NCBI RefSeq assembly: GCF_040026395.1
Contig: NZ_CP157278.1
Coordinates: 5,766,001-5,830,000, forward strand
Length of the DNA stretch: 64,000 nt
Origin: Pedobacter lusitanus
GTDB lineage: Bacteria; Bacteroidota; Bacteroidia; Sphingobacteriales; Sphingobacteriaceae
Direction: 5' to 3'
Shown: piece after piece, positions 18,768-27,964 of the stretch
Layout: the number at the start of each line of letters is the position of its first letter
Position numbering within the stretch: the stretch's first letter is position 1
Position numbers and translations under genes: made by a program
The notes under the pieces: generated by a model
The model's input: the letters and a program-made list of their open reading frames with translations, nothing else
Databases searched by the model: none
What the model was told of the DNA's origin: nothing

Positions 18768-21329
18768 ATGATTGATTTCCAAAAAAAGTCTTTTTGTGTA
18801 TTGACAGTACTGATTTTCCTTTTTACACTCCAGGCTGCTGCCCAGAGTACTGAAATTTCAGGAGTAATAACAAATATTAAGGATAGAACTCCTATACCGT
18901 ACGTAACTGTTCTGTTTAAAGGATCAAAAATAGTTACTAAAACTGATGCTAATGGAAAATATACTATTAGTACTACTGAAGGTTATAGTCAGTTACAGGT
19001 TGAATATGTTGGCTTTAAAACACGCTATTTGCCTATAATTCCTGGTAAAGTACAAGTGCTGAACATTAAGTTGCAGGAAGAATCACAGAATTTGAATGAA
19101 GTAAATATCAGTTCAAATAAAAAAGCTCCATATCGGAATAAGGATAATCCTGCTGTTGAATTGATTAGAAAGGTCATTGAGCATAAGCCGATGAACAGAC
19201 TGGAAAGTGCGAAAAATGTAGAATATCAGCAATATGACTGGATGCAGTTTTCGCTCAGTAATCTTTCAGAGAAATTTAAAAACAAAAAAATCTTTCGTAA
19301 ATATCAGTTTCTCTTCGATCAGCAGGACTCTTCTGAAATTGGAGGCAAAAATATAATGCCTATTTATCTGCGGGAGAGATTGTCTAAAAACTACTATCGT
19401 AAAGACCCTGAAAAAACGAAGGTAATTATACTGGCCGACAAGCATGTGAATTTTGATCAGGGACTGGTAGATAATAATGCTATCGGTAATTATTTTGAAA
19501 GAATGTATGCTGACGTAAATATTTACGACAACAATATTATTTTTACCAATAGTCAGTTTTTAAGTCCTATTGCTGATGGTGCACCTGCATTTTATAAGTT
19601 TTTTATCACGGATACGATCAAAACCAGTAAACCTGCTTTAATAGAACTTTCTTTTGTTCCCCGAAACAAAAATGCCTTACTGTTTGAAGGGAAGATCTAT
19701 ATCACAATGGATGGAAGATATGCTGTCCAGAATGCTTTATTAAAAACGGGAAAAGGAGTAAACATAAATTTTATCAGGGCTCTGGAGGTTAAACTTAATT
19801 TTGAACAGGATTCTTTAGGAAAGTTTCATTTGAGTAAAAGTCATCTGTTAATGGATTTTGGTGTCGGTGCTGACGGAGGAAGGGGATTTAAAGGGGAAAG
19901 AACTGTTATTATTAAAGACTATAAAACAAATGTAGTGCAGCCGGATATACTCTATAAAGGAGAGAGCATGGTTGTAGATCCGCAGGCAGAAAACAGATCG
20001 GACCAGTTCTGGGCACAGAATCGACTGGATACTCTGGCCAATGAAAAGGTCAAAATATATCATAATATGGATAGTTTGGGCAAGATGAAATCCTTTAAAC
20101 GGATGATGGATGTAGCTTCTTTCCTTTTTATTGGTTACAAAAAATATGGTCCTGTTGAAGTTGGCCCCATTTATACTTTTTACAGTTTTAATAGTCTGGA
20201 AGGATTCAGATTAAGATTTGGCGGGCGCACGACAACTGATTTTAGTAAAAGATTCTATTTTGATACTTATGCTGCCTATGGGTTCAAAGATGAACGATGG
20301 AAAGGGTATCTAAGCGGGGCTTATGCCTTCAATAATAAATCTATTTACACTTTCCCACAGAGTTTTATCAGAGCCAGTTTTCAAAGGGACGTAGATATTC
20401 CCGGTGATGGAGCCAAAAATATCATTCCGGAAGATAATTTTGTTTCTTCATTTAAACGTGGGGAAAGTAATCAGTTCTTGTATAGTGACTATTACAGAGT
20501 TCAATATATGCAGGAATATAGTAACCATTTTTCTTTTAATCTCGGATTTAAAAAGTGGACACAAACAGCTGCGGGTAGTCTTGTTTTTGACAGTTATAAG
20601 GATAATCAGATTGTTCGTACTGACCGCGTAACAAGTTCAGAGCTTAGTTTGGATTTGCGTTATGCTCCGCATGAAAGATTCTACCAGGGGAAAACTTTCC
20701 GTGAGCGGTTAATTGAAAAATATCCTGTATTTAACCTCAACTATGCGGTGGGTGTAAAAGGATTATTTAGTGGTCAGTATAATTATCAGAATATTATGGG
20801 CACAATTGATAAAAGATTCTATTTATCTCAGTTTGGCCGTTCAGATCTTCGTTTAGAGGGAGGGTATATAGTTGGTAAAGTCCCTTTTCCATTACTTGAT
20901 ATTCATAGAGCTAATCAGAGTTATTCTTATCAGACTTATGCCTATAATCTGATGAATTTTATGGAATTTGTCAGTGATCATTATGTAAGTCTGAATATTG
21001 ATCATAATTTCAACGGATTGATTTTAAACAGGATACCTTTAATTAAGAAGCTGAAATTAAGGGAGTATATTACTTTTAAAGGATTATATGGTGGTTTAAG
21101 AAAAGAGAATGATCCAAATCAGGATCCTGCTCTGCTACAATTCCCGGTCAATGGAGATGGAGTGAAAACAACCTATTCTCTGGGTAAATTACCATATATT
21201 GAGGGAAGTGTGGGAATCGGGAATATTTTTAAAGTTGTTCGTTTGGATTTAGTCAGACGATTCAACTATTTACAAAACCCTGGTATTTCTAAATATGGTG
21301 TAAGAGCAAGGGTACAGTTTGAATTCTAG
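18768..21329 (+). CDS. DUF5686-type outer membrane protein with carboxypeptidase-regulatory-like domain
   Basis: An 853-residue protein with a signal peptide ending at AAAQS (about residue 26). Residues 28-110 form a CarboxypepD_reg-like beta sandwich (ISGVITNIKDRTPIPYVTV...). The remainder is rich in alternating aromatic beta strands and ends in FEF, as in outer-membrane barrels. This matches the common Bacteroidota DUF5686 protein, whose function is unclear. Its stop codon overlaps the stop of the convergent BamA-like gene on one CTAG. Confidence 0.85.
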   Translation: MIDFQKKSFCVLTVLIFLFTLQAAAQSTEISGVITNIKDRTPIPYVTVLFKGSKIVTKTDANGKYTISTTEGYSQLQVEYVGFKTRYLPIIPGKVQVLNIKLQEESQNLNEVNISSNKKAPYRNKDNPAVELIRKVIEHKPMNRLESAKNVEYQQYDWMQFSLSNLSEKFKNKKIFRKYQFLFDQQDSSEIGGKNIMPIYLRERLSKNYYRKDPEKTKVIILADKHVNFDQGLVDNNAIGNYFERMYADVNIYDNNIIFTNSQFLSPIADGAPAFYKFFITDTIKTSKPALIELSFVPRNKNALLFEGKIYITMDGRYAVQNALLKTGKGVNINFIRALEVKLNFEQDSLGKFHLSKSHLLMDFGVGADGGRGFKGERTVIIKDYKTNVVQPDILYKGESMVVDPQAENRSDQFWAQNRLDTLANEKVKIYHNMDSLGKMKSFKRMMDVASFLFIGYKKYGPVEVGPIYTFYSFNSLEGFRLRFGGRTTTDFSKRFYFDTYAAYGFKDERWKGYLSGAYAFNNKSIYTFPQSFIRASFQRDVDIPGDGAKNIIPEDNFVSSFKRGESNQFLYSDYYRVQYMQEYSNHFSFNLGFKKWTQTAAGSLVFDSYKDNQIVRTDRVTSSELSLDLRYAPHERFYQGKTFRERLIEKYPVFNLNYAVGVKGLFSGQYNYQNIMGTIDKRFYLSQFGRSDLRLEGGYIVGKVPFPLLDIHRANQSYSYQTYAYNLMNFMEFVSDHYVSLNIDHNFNGLILNRIPLIKKLKLREYITFKGLYGGLRKENDPNQDPALLQFPVNGDGVKTTYSLGKLPYIEGSVGIGNIFKVVRLDLVRRFNYLQNPGISKYGVRARVQFEF

Positions 21330-22543
21330 AATGCCTCATTGATACCAACAAACACCCCATTTGATCCATTACCAAATCCGTAGTCCAGACACAAATTAGT
21401 CCTGGTATGTTTATTGAATAATATCCGTAGTCCGGCTCCTCCGCCTGCCTCCCAATATTTGAATAATTGAATATTACGTTGATTGTTTGCTGTTTGCATA
21501 TTAAAGAAAGTGACTCCGCTAATCAGCTTATTTGCAGTGATTGGAAATCTATACTCTAATTCATTGTAAAAATAGGAAGGACCTTTAAAACGGGCAATTG
21601 TATAGCCCCTGCCCATGCGTTGATTAATATCACTACCGGTTCCTGGTAATTCCAGATATGGTATAGCACCTTTTAATAAGTACGAACCCCATAACCAGTA
21701 GGCAAGTACATGTTCAGGGTTTTTCCTGGAAAGTGAAAAGTATTTTCTAAACTCAGTTTTTATCTGTGTTGCATTATGATCACTGCCAAGCCACTTCCTG
21801 TTTGACCTGAGTGTTACATTGGCATATAGTCCTTTATACGCTCTGAAAGGCTGATCTCTTGTATCGTACTGAAGATTGAGCAGTAAGCCACTTGCTGCAT
21901 AGCCGAATGTGGGAAAACCATTTTTAACGCTATAAAAATGATTACGTGTTTTCGAGTTTATCGCATCATGTTTTTCATCATCAATATTCGTATAATAATT
22001 AAAGGCAATTCCTGCACCGGCGTAAAAATTATCAAATATCTTTCTGTACACATTTTCGTATAGTTTGATATAAGTATACTTTATTGGTGATACACCCGGA
22101 TCATCTTTGCCTGTGCCGATGCCATGGTCAAGTACTACAGTTTTTCCCAGCTCCCAACTTCCCTCAACATTCCATTTATTAGCATCAGAATAAACATTAT
22201 GCTTGAGTTGTATAAAAACAAGCTGATTGGTAGACATCGCAGCAAAAACATCAAATATTGATAATGTTGTTGTATTCGGGTCACCAAATACTCTTGTATT
22301 AGTAACTTCCGCACCGAACATAAAGCCCGTACTTGGGGTATAGCCAATAGTAGGCAGTAATGCCAGACTATTGTTTTTTTTTAGAACTGTATCTGCTTTT
22401 TTGTTTTTTTTGAAGAGTATTTTAAAAATATCATTTACATCCTGCTGTGCCACAGTGTCTTTTAAAGCCGCTTTTTCTTGCGCAAATAATGCACACGAAG
22501 TACTCAGAAAAAATAATGAGGCAGAGAGAAAATAACGAAACAT
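21326..22543 (-). CDS. BamA/TamA-like outer membrane beta-barrel (surface antigen) protein
   Basis: A 405-residue protein with a signal peptide ending near CALFAQ. The body is amphipathic beta strand from GYTPSTGFMFGAEV onward. The segment LQYDTRDQPFRAYKGLYANVTL is the D15/surface-antigen motif, and VGINEAF is a barrel-type C-terminus. There are no POTRA domains, so it is probably not an assembly factor. It ends on the same CTAG as the convergent upstream neighbour (4-bp overlap). Confidence 0.8.
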   Translation of the reverse strand: MFRYFLSASLFFLSTSCALFAQEKAALKDTVAQQDVNDIFKILFKKNKKADTVLKKNNSLALLPTIGYTPSTGFMFGAEVTNTRVFGDPNTTTLSIFDVFAAMSTNQLVFIQLKHNVYSDANKWNVEGSWELGKTVVLDHGIGTGKDDPGVSPIKYTYIKLYENVYRKIFDNFYAGAGIAFNYYTNIDDEKHDAINSKTRNHFYSVKNGFPTFGYAASGLLLNLQYDTRDQPFRAYKGLYANVTLRSNRKWLGSDHNATQIKTEFRKYFSLSRKNPEHVLAYWLWGSYLLKGAIPYLELPGTGSDINQRMGRGYTIARFKGPSYFYNELEYRFPITANKLISGVTFFNMQTANNQRNIQLFKYWEAGGGAGLRILFNKHTRTNLCLDYGFGNGSNGVFVGINEAF

Positions 22544-22615
22544 ATATTTTTTAAAATTACAAAGAATAAATTCAATCTTGTCAAAGCTGTCTCATAAATT
22601 TCATTACTTTTAATC

Positions 22616-23332
22616 ATGTTCATTCAGTTGAAAGTACTTCTGGTTATCATTTTACTTGCCGCAGGTGGTTACATCAGTGTCTATACCAAAAAACTAACTG
22701 TAGCGGCAGCGATTACTGGAGTTATATGTGGAATAATTATTTACCTGGGCACTGGTTATGTGGGATTGGCTTTACTGACTGTGTTTTTTGTACTGGGGAC
22801 CATGGTAACTGCCTGGGGAAGGAAGGTAAAAGAGCAACTGGACAAAACCGGCGACTCAGTTCAAAGGAAACCAGGGCAGGTACTGGCTAATGCAGGAGTT
22901 GCAACATTACTTTCATTTCTGGCTATAATTTTTCCTGAATATGAACAGGTCTTACTTTTGCTTGTAGCGGCAGGTTTTGCCTCGTGCACTGCAGATACGT
23001 TATCATCTGAGTTGGGTGTGTTATACGGTAAAAGGTTTTATAATTGTCTGACCTGGAAAAGAGAAGCGAAGGGTTTAGATGGAGTAATAAGTCTGGAGGG
23101 AACGCTGATAGGTATTGCAGGAGCCGGACTGATTTCGATGCTTTATGCTGCTTTTACTTTAACATATAGTCACTTATTGATTCTGATTTTTGCTGGTTTT
23201 GCTGGTAATTTTTCGGATTCTGTGATGGGAGCAACCCTGGAGCGACGTCATTTTCTTGATAATGACTGGGTAAATTTTCTCAGTACGTTATTTGCTGTTA
23301 GTGTAACTCTGTTATTACTCAGTGTTTTCTGA
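22616..23332 (+). CDS. DUF92 family integral membrane protein
   Basis: A 238-residue protein with six or so hydrophobic segments. Conserved DUF92 marks are RKPGQVLANAGVAT near residue 82, CTADTLSSELG near 126, and GFAGNFSDSVMGATLERR near 193. The family is widespread, including the plant VTE6 phytyl-phosphate kinase relatives, but the bacterial role is unproven. It stands alone, divergent from the BamA-like gene. Confidence 0.85.
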   Translation: MFIQLKVLLVIILLAAGGYISVYTKKLTVAAAITGVICGIIIYLGTGYVGLALLTVFFVLGTMVTAWGRKVKEQLDKTGDSVQRKPGQVLANAGVATLLSFLAIIFPEYEQVLLLLVAAGFASCTADTLSSELGVLYGKRFYNCLTWKREAKGLDGVISLEGTLIGIAGAGLISMLYAAFTLTYSHLLILIFAGFAGNFSDSVMGATLERRHFLDNDWVNFLSTLFAVSVTLLLLSVF

Positions 23333-23520
23333 TGATCATAATTTTCTGATCGTCAAATGAAATATTTATATTGTAAATTATTGAAAAAGCCCCTTAAAAT
23401 TAACTAAAATTGTCAGAATAAAATAGTCGGTTGATGTAGACTGCTAAAATTCATTGAAAAAAATGAATAAAAGAAAGGATAGAAGCGAAGATGCTGTCCT
23501 GAGAATTGAAATTATTTATT

Positions 23521-24204
23521 ATGAAACAAATATTGAAGATAGGACTGGATTCTGCGGCCCCTTTTCCTTTACACAGCGATTATAATTCATCTGTTTTTGA
23601 AGGATTTGAGGTAGACATGATTCAAGCCGTTGCTGAAGTTTTGAACCTTGAATTGCAATATGAGGTTTCATTATGGAAAACTATCCTCGAAAAACTATAT
23701 AAAGGAGAGCTTGATATGATCTGCTCTGCGGTCACCATGACCACTTCCAGACAAATGATTCTGGAGTTCAGTAAACCTTACCTGCAATTCCAATTATGTG
23801 CAGTTATTAATAAAGGCAATAATCTGACTGATTTAAGTGATTTTACTAATAAAAAGATTGGTATCCGGACTGCTACGGAAGCTGAAAAATACGTTATGGC
23901 GCAATTTCCAGCTAATGTAACAGTTCACACAGATACGAATGACGAATTATATAAAAAACTGCTTGCTCATAAAATAGATGTTTTGATAGATGATTCACCT
24001 ATTGTTGGCGGTTTTCTGGCAAAACACAAAAATCTGGAAATAGGTATGTTTATGCCCGGAACAGAATCAGAATATGCTATAGCAATGAAAAAGGGGGATC
24101 TTACACTTAAACATCAGATAAACGAAACATTGGCTTTATTAAGGAAAAATGGCGTTTATGATTCGATCTATGAGAAATGGTTTAATAGTATTAAACTTGT
24201 CTGA
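23521..24204 (+). CDS. Amino-acid-type (family 3) solute-binding domain protein without signal peptide
   Basis: A 227-residue protein made of one periplasmic-binding type II fold. FEGFEVDMIQAVAEVL, DMICSAVTMTTSRQ and FSKPYLQF match the family 3 binding domain. There is no signal peptide or lipobox from the ATG at 23521, and the in-frame TTG at 23506 adds none. No permease or ATPase gene is near. It may be a cytoplasmic ligand sensor or may reach the periplasm by another route. The ligand is unknown. Confidence 0.8.
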   Translation: MKQILKIGLDSAAPFPLHSDYNSSVFEGFEVDMIQAVAEVLNLELQYEVSLWKTILEKLYKGELDMICSAVTMTTSRQMILEFSKPYLQFQLCAVINKGNNLTDLSDFTNKKIGIRTATEAEKYVMAQFPANVTVHTDTNDELYKKLLAHKIDVLIDDSPIVGGFLAKHKNLEIGMFMPGTESEYAIAMKKGDLTLKHQINETLALLRKNGVYDSIYEKWFNSIKLV

Positions 24205-24275
24205 AATCATTTCAGTAATTAATTGTAAATTTGTATCTTATATTCTTCTTCTTCGTGAGGTTTGTAAGATAGTGT

Positions 24276-24389
24276 ATGTCGGATAAGAAAAAACATAAAG
24301 ACAAAAAGCATTCTAAGTCTAAAAAGAAAAAAGAATGTTGTGAGAAGTATAAAAAAGGCAAACGTTGTGATAATTGTCCATTTAGATAA
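24276..24389 (+). CDS. 37-residue Lys-rich protein with a Cys cluster
   Basis: A very short gene with a strongly basic N-terminal half (MSDKKKHKDKKHSKSKKKK) followed by ECCEKYKKGKRCDNCPFR. Four Cys in a CC-x8-C-x2-C pattern could bind metal. I have the impression that similar short Lys-rich, Cys-ended proteins occur in Bacteroidota, but I cannot verify it. It ends 6 bp before the convergent 79-residue gene. Confidence 0.55.
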   Translation: MSDKKKHKDKKHSKSKKKKECCEKYKKGKRCDNCPFR

Positions 24390-24395
24390 AGACAG

Positions 24396-24635
24396 TTATT
24401 TTACTTTTACTGACTTCAATGCATTTGCTATGATCTCACTCAATCGAGGGTTGTCGTCGGTGTACGTTTCTTCAAGCCACATGTATTGTCCTATTTCAGT
24501 ATCATAGATGGCAATGCCCGGGCCATGTCCAGGACCAAGGCTGTTAAAATATTCATGGCAATCCACAACAGATCCTAATCTGCAGTACCAATCCTGATCC
24601 AGTTTGTAGTTGATATTAATAGCTAAGTATCTCAT
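24396..24635 (-). CDS. 79-residue protein, possible distant relative of the WY/CAIYA family
   Basis: Not recognised. It has no signal peptide or membrane segment. The order WY...G...EYF...IAIYD...LSEIIANAL echoes the short proteins clustered at 44686-51734 (WY, NYF, CAIYA, a helix ending in IxxAL). The match is short, and the upstream region has neither the 14-bp palindrome nor the conserved leader. So it may be an outlying member, or unrelated. Confidence 0.5.
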   Translation of the reverse strand: MRYLAININYKLDQDWYCRLGSVVDCHEYFNSLGPGHGPGIAIYDTEIGQYMWLEETYTDDNPRLSEIIANALKSVKVK

Positions 24636-24780
24636 GATATAAATTTAATAATCGTGTTTACGGCGCTCAAAAAAATTATATTAAAAGACTATTACCCTAT
24701 ATAATCCACCCTTTTTGCAAAACAAAACAGATTCCTGATTGCTTTTATAATATATGTAGGAATAAAATAAACTATTTATT

Positions 24781-25428
24781 ATGGAAAAAATAATTCAGGC
24801 GCTGTTCAATACGGAATCAGAGGCACTACAGGCAATGCAGGCGATAGAACAACTGGATGAATCACAGGATATTTCTCTGGGGGAGTCTTTTGTACTAAGT
24901 AAGGATAAAAGTGGAAATACTGCTATTCGTTCTGCTAAAGATGAGGCGGAGGGCTATAGTGCGATAGGAGGCGGGATAATCGGTGGATTGATTGGATTAC
25001 TTGCCGGACCACTTGGTTTTCTTGTAGGTATAGGGGCGGGTATGGTGGCTGGTTCTGTAGGTGATACTATCAGAGCGGAAGGAATTTCTGATTATCTGGA
25101 TAGTGTATCTGCGAATATTCCCAACGGCAAATTCTTATTGATAGCTCATGTCTGGGAAGATTTGGAGAAACCAGTTGATACAGTATTAAGTCCGTTAACA
25201 AAGCATATTAACCGTACAGATGTAGATGATGAGAGCTTTATTAAGCCAGCACCTGCAAAACTTGTTGCGCTCAGAGAAGATCAATTGTCCCGATGGGCAA
25301 ATAATCACCAGGAGTATAATACCAGCAAAGGAGAAAATGAAGGACATACAAAAGAAAAGCATGACCTTCTTGCCAGTCGGATTGCTGAACAGAAATCAAG
25401 ACTGGAACAATTGCGAAAAGATAGGTAG
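24781..25428 (+). CDS. DUF1269-like protein with a glycine-zipper segment
   Basis: A 215-residue protein. Residues 1-50 form a small alpha/beta domain, then GGGIIGGLIGLLAGPLGFLV (about residues 61-80) and the next 15 residues form a glycine-zipper membrane segment. The C-terminus is charged and probably coiled (EQKSRLEQLRKDR). This fits the DUF1269 membrane-stress-type proteins. It lies 9 bp before a WYL regulator and may share its transcript. Function is unknown. Confidence 0.7.
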   Translation: MEKIIQALFNTESEALQAMQAIEQLDESQDISLGESFVLSKDKSGNTAIRSAKDEAEGYSAIGGGIIGGLIGLLAGPLGFLVGIGAGMVAGSVGDTIRAEGISDYLDSVSANIPNGKFLLIAHVWEDLEKPVDTVLSPLTKHINRTDVDDESFIKPAPAKLVALREDQLSRWANNHQEYNTSKGENEGHTKEKHDLLASRIAEQKSRLEQLRKDR

Positions 25429-25437
25429 ATTTGGACT

Positions 25438-26391
25438 ATGAACCGAATAGACCGTCTCTCTGCTATACTCATTCAATTGCAATCACGCAGAACAGTCAGA
25501 GCCCAGGACATTGCTGAGCGTTTTGAAATTAGTTTGAGAACTGTGTACAGAGATATCAGGTCACTTGAAGAAGCAGGCATACCAATAATAGGTGAGGCAG
25601 GAGTTGGATACTCTTTGACTGATGGCTACAGGTTACCTCCAATCATGTTTACCCGTGAAGAAGCAACGGCGTTCATTACTGCAGAAAAATTAGTTATAGG
25701 TTTGACAGATACTGCAAATAGTAACTCTTATAGCAGCGCACTTTATAAGATCAGAGCAGTACTGAAAAGTGCTGATAAAGATCATCTGGAGAATCTCGAT
25801 GACAAAATTGAATTCCTGAAATCGAGCCACACACCCGAACTTAGGGCGGATAAAAATCCTCTGCAAACGATTTTGAATGCTATTGCAGTGAGGAATGTAT
25901 TGCAGCTGAATTATTTTGCCTATTACAGGCAGGAGCATACACTCAGACAAATTGAACCAGTTGGTGTGTTTTATCTTGATAATTACTGGCATCTGATTGC
26001 TTATTGCAGAGAAAGAAAAGCATACAGAGATTTTCGGTTTGACAGGATTACAGAAATCACTACGCTATCAGAACTATATCCTGACCGTCATCCATCACTT
26101 AAAAGTTATTTACATGATATGTTCAGGGAAGTCAAACTGGTGGAAGTAACTATTAAGGTAGATAAAAATGCGTATCCATATCTTGGACAACAAAAGTATT
26201 ACCATGGGTTTGTATCGGAAAACCACCTCCCTGATTGTGTAGAAATGCAATTTCTCACTAATTCTATAGAAGGTTTTGCCCGTTGGTTTATCACTTTTGC
26301 GGATCATGCTTTTGTCCTGCAGCCGGAAGTATTATTAGATCAGGTTAAGAATATTTTCTCTGGTATAGAAAAAAATCTGGTCAGCAGATAA
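25438..26391 (+). CDS. YafY-type transcriptional regulator (HTH_11 + WYL domain)
   Basis: A 317-residue regulator. The N-terminal 60 residues (RRTVRAQDIAERFEISLRTV...) are a DeoR-like winged helix. The WYL domain follows at about 145-220, where YLDNYWHLIAYCRERKAYRDFR carries a WHL in place of WYL. WYL domains bind ligands such as nucleic acid in several regulators. It follows the DUF1269-like gene closely and may control it. Confidence 0.9.
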   Translation: MNRIDRLSAILIQLQSRRTVRAQDIAERFEISLRTVYRDIRSLEEAGIPIIGEAGVGYSLTDGYRLPPIMFTREEATAFITAEKLVIGLTDTANSNSYSSALYKIRAVLKSADKDHLENLDDKIEFLKSSHTPELRADKNPLQTILNAIAVRNVLQLNYFAYYRQEHTLRQIEPVGVFYLDNYWHLIAYCRERKAYRDFRFDRITEITTLSELYPDRHPSLKSYLHDMFREVKLVEVTIKVDKNAYPYLGQQKYYHGFVSENHLPDCVEMQFLTNSIEGFARWFITFADHAFVLQPEVLLDQVKNIFSGIEKNLVSR

Positions 26392-26456
26392 TACTGTTGA
26401 CATAGGGTTGTCACCTGCCATTCGTTTCTTTGGTTTAACAAACAAAAACGAATATT

Positions 26457-26954
26457 ATGTCAACCATTCAAAATTTATTAAAAGAATTAATTGAAGAATC
26501 AGCAGTCACCCGTAAGATGCTGGAGCGTATTCCGGCCGACAAACATGACTGGCAGCCTCATGAAAAAAGTATGTCTATCAAGAAGCTTGCAGGACATATT
26601 GCCGAACTACCTGATTGGATCAGCATGACTTTCAATACTGATGGATTAAATTTTGCAGATTATCCTTATCAGTCACCTGTATGGAATTCCAATTCAGACT
26701 TGTTGGAAATCTTTGAAAAAGCTCTGGAGGGTGCAAAAACATCTTTGGAAAATGGGAAAGAAGAAGATTTGCAGCTAAACTGGACACTAAGAAATGGTGA
26801 TCAGGTCCTGATGTCAAAAACAAAAGGTGAAGTTATTCGTCATTCTATGAGCCAAATCGTTCACCATCGTGCTCAGTTAGGTGTTTATTTGCGTTTACTC
26901 GATGTACCTATTCCTGGTAGTTACGGACCAAGTGCCGATGAGCAGGGTTTCTAG
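26457..26954 (+). CDS. DinB-family protein
   Basis: A 165-residue four-helix-bundle protein of the DinB/YfiT type. Likely metal ligands are the His in LAGHIAELP near residue 47 and the paired His in QIVHHRAQLGVYLR near residue 140. Family members include metal-dependent thiol transferases and many uncharacterised proteins. It is a single gene with its own terminator. Confidence 0.87.
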   Translation: MSTIQNLLKELIEESAVTRKMLERIPADKHDWQPHEKSMSIKKLAGHIAELPDWISMTFNTDGLNFADYPYQSPVWNSNSDLLEIFEKALEGAKTSLENGKEEDLQLNWTLRNGDQVLMSKTKGEVIRHSMSQIVHHRAQLGVYLRLLDVPIPGSYGPSADEQGF

Positions 26955-26971
26955 TAATCAGTGGCTATCTA

Positions 26972-27013
26972 AAAAAAAACAGCCTTTGCAAATAAGTGAA
27001 GGCTGTTTTTTTT
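26972..27013 (+). terminator. Rho-independent terminator after the DinB-like gene
   Basis: AACAGCCTT and AAGGCTGTT arms flank a 12-base loop, with an A-run before and T8 after. It could also act on the opposite strand. Confidence 0.88.
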
Positions 27014-27037
27014 AGATATTTATTTTAACTTCGCAGC

Positions 27038-27247
27038 ATGTCAATAGAAGAATTAGAAGCCTATTTTACCGGAATAACTCTGCCTGAACAGATTGTACTG
27101 GAACAAGGAGTTGTTGTGAAAGATCTGCCACTTTTTCTTGAATCGCATTTAAGTTATGTAAAGTTAAAAGGTGATTTGAAATCTACCGAAGTTTTTATAT
27201 ATCGCTTGCATCTACTCAAAGAAAGACTGGAAGAGATGAATGGTTAA
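27038..27247 (+). CDS. 69-residue hypothetical protein (DUF6965-like)
   Basis: A small, probably helical cytoplasmic protein: MSIEELEAYFTGITLP, then VVKDLPLFLESHLSYVK, then RLHLLKERLEEMNG. I recall similar short Bacteroidota proteins labelled DUF6965, but I cannot confirm it. It ends 3 bp before the convergent MauE-like gene. No function can be assigned. Confidence 0.65.
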   Translation: MSIEELEAYFTGITLPEQIVLEQGVVVKDLPLFLESHLSYVKLKGDLKSTEVFIYRLHLLKERLEEMNG

Positions 27248-27250
27248 TTT

Positions 27251-27670
27251 TTATGATTCCATTAATATTACTCCAGCAAGAGCTATCAGTGTAAGAACTA
27301 TATTAACTTTGAAATGTTTATACCACCCCATTCTGGCAAATAATCCGCCACATGCGCATGGATAACGCTCATAGATCTGAAAAACTGCACCACCAACATA
27401 CAGTGTGAAAATTGTCATCATGAACAGAGATGAATACATTCCTATCAATCTTGTCTGTGGGATAACAAGAAGCCCAATAAATGCAAGTTCAGTCAACGGT
27501 AACACATAAGTCAGGATTTTTCCAACCCAGCGTGGAAATACCTGCGTCATCAGTGCATGCTGAAACTTATGCATATTAAAGATTTTGGAAAAAGATGCAT
27601 AAGCCCATAACAAAACGAGCAAACCAGTAATAATGATAATAAATGGATGTGGGTTCATAGTTTTCTGCAT
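27251..27670 (-). CDS. MauE/DoxX-like membrane protein
   Basis: A 139-residue protein with four hydrophobic segments. YPCACGGLFARMGWYKHFKVN near residue 105 holds the CxCGG segment seen in MauE-type redox-associated membrane proteins of Bacteroidota. I chose the ATG at 27670; an upstream GTG at 27697 is also in frame. A 14-bp palindrome at 27822-27835 with a TAAATTGC box exactly 34 bp away lies upstream, the same layout as at the small-protein and glycosyltransferase genes 20 kb further on. This suggests one regulon. A role in disulfide chemistry is inference. Confidence 0.75.
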   Translation of the reverse strand: MQKTMNPHPFIIIITGLLVLLWAYASFSKIFNMHKFQHALMTQVFPRWVGKILTYVLPLTELAFIGLLVIPQTRLIGMYSSLFMMTIFTLYVGGAVFQIYERYPCACGGLFARMGWYKHFKVNIVLTLIALAGVILMES

Positions 27671-27821
27671 TAAGTTTAAATCAATTAATTGCAGCACTGA
27701 ACGAAATAGTCATTCTAGGGAAAGACGTGTAAAGACATATTTTTGTCAGTCTGCAATTAATGGAGTTGTTAATTATCTTGTTTGATAAGAGCAATTTACG
27801 GAGGCTTTTTGCTGAAAAAAA

Positions 27822-27835
27822 GGGACAAATGTCCC
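27822..27835 (-). promoter_or_regulatory. 14-bp palindromic operator (site 1), MauE-like gene
   Basis: GGGACAAATGTCCC is a near-perfect palindrome. Read on the minus strand, TAAATTGC (27791-27798) has its centre 34 bp from the palindrome centre. The same box sequence and spacing recur at the operator at 50557. Transcription would start near 27786 and leave a leader of about 115 bases. Confidence 0.75.
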
Positions 27836-27964
27836 AAAAGGAATAGATTTTCGCTATAAAAAAAGCTGCAACCCTACAGTAAAGGGTACAGCTCTGAAAG
27901 GCCGGAAATTACCAGCTGATAAAATAATTTAGAATTAAGAGGGGGAACGGCTAAACTGCTGAAT

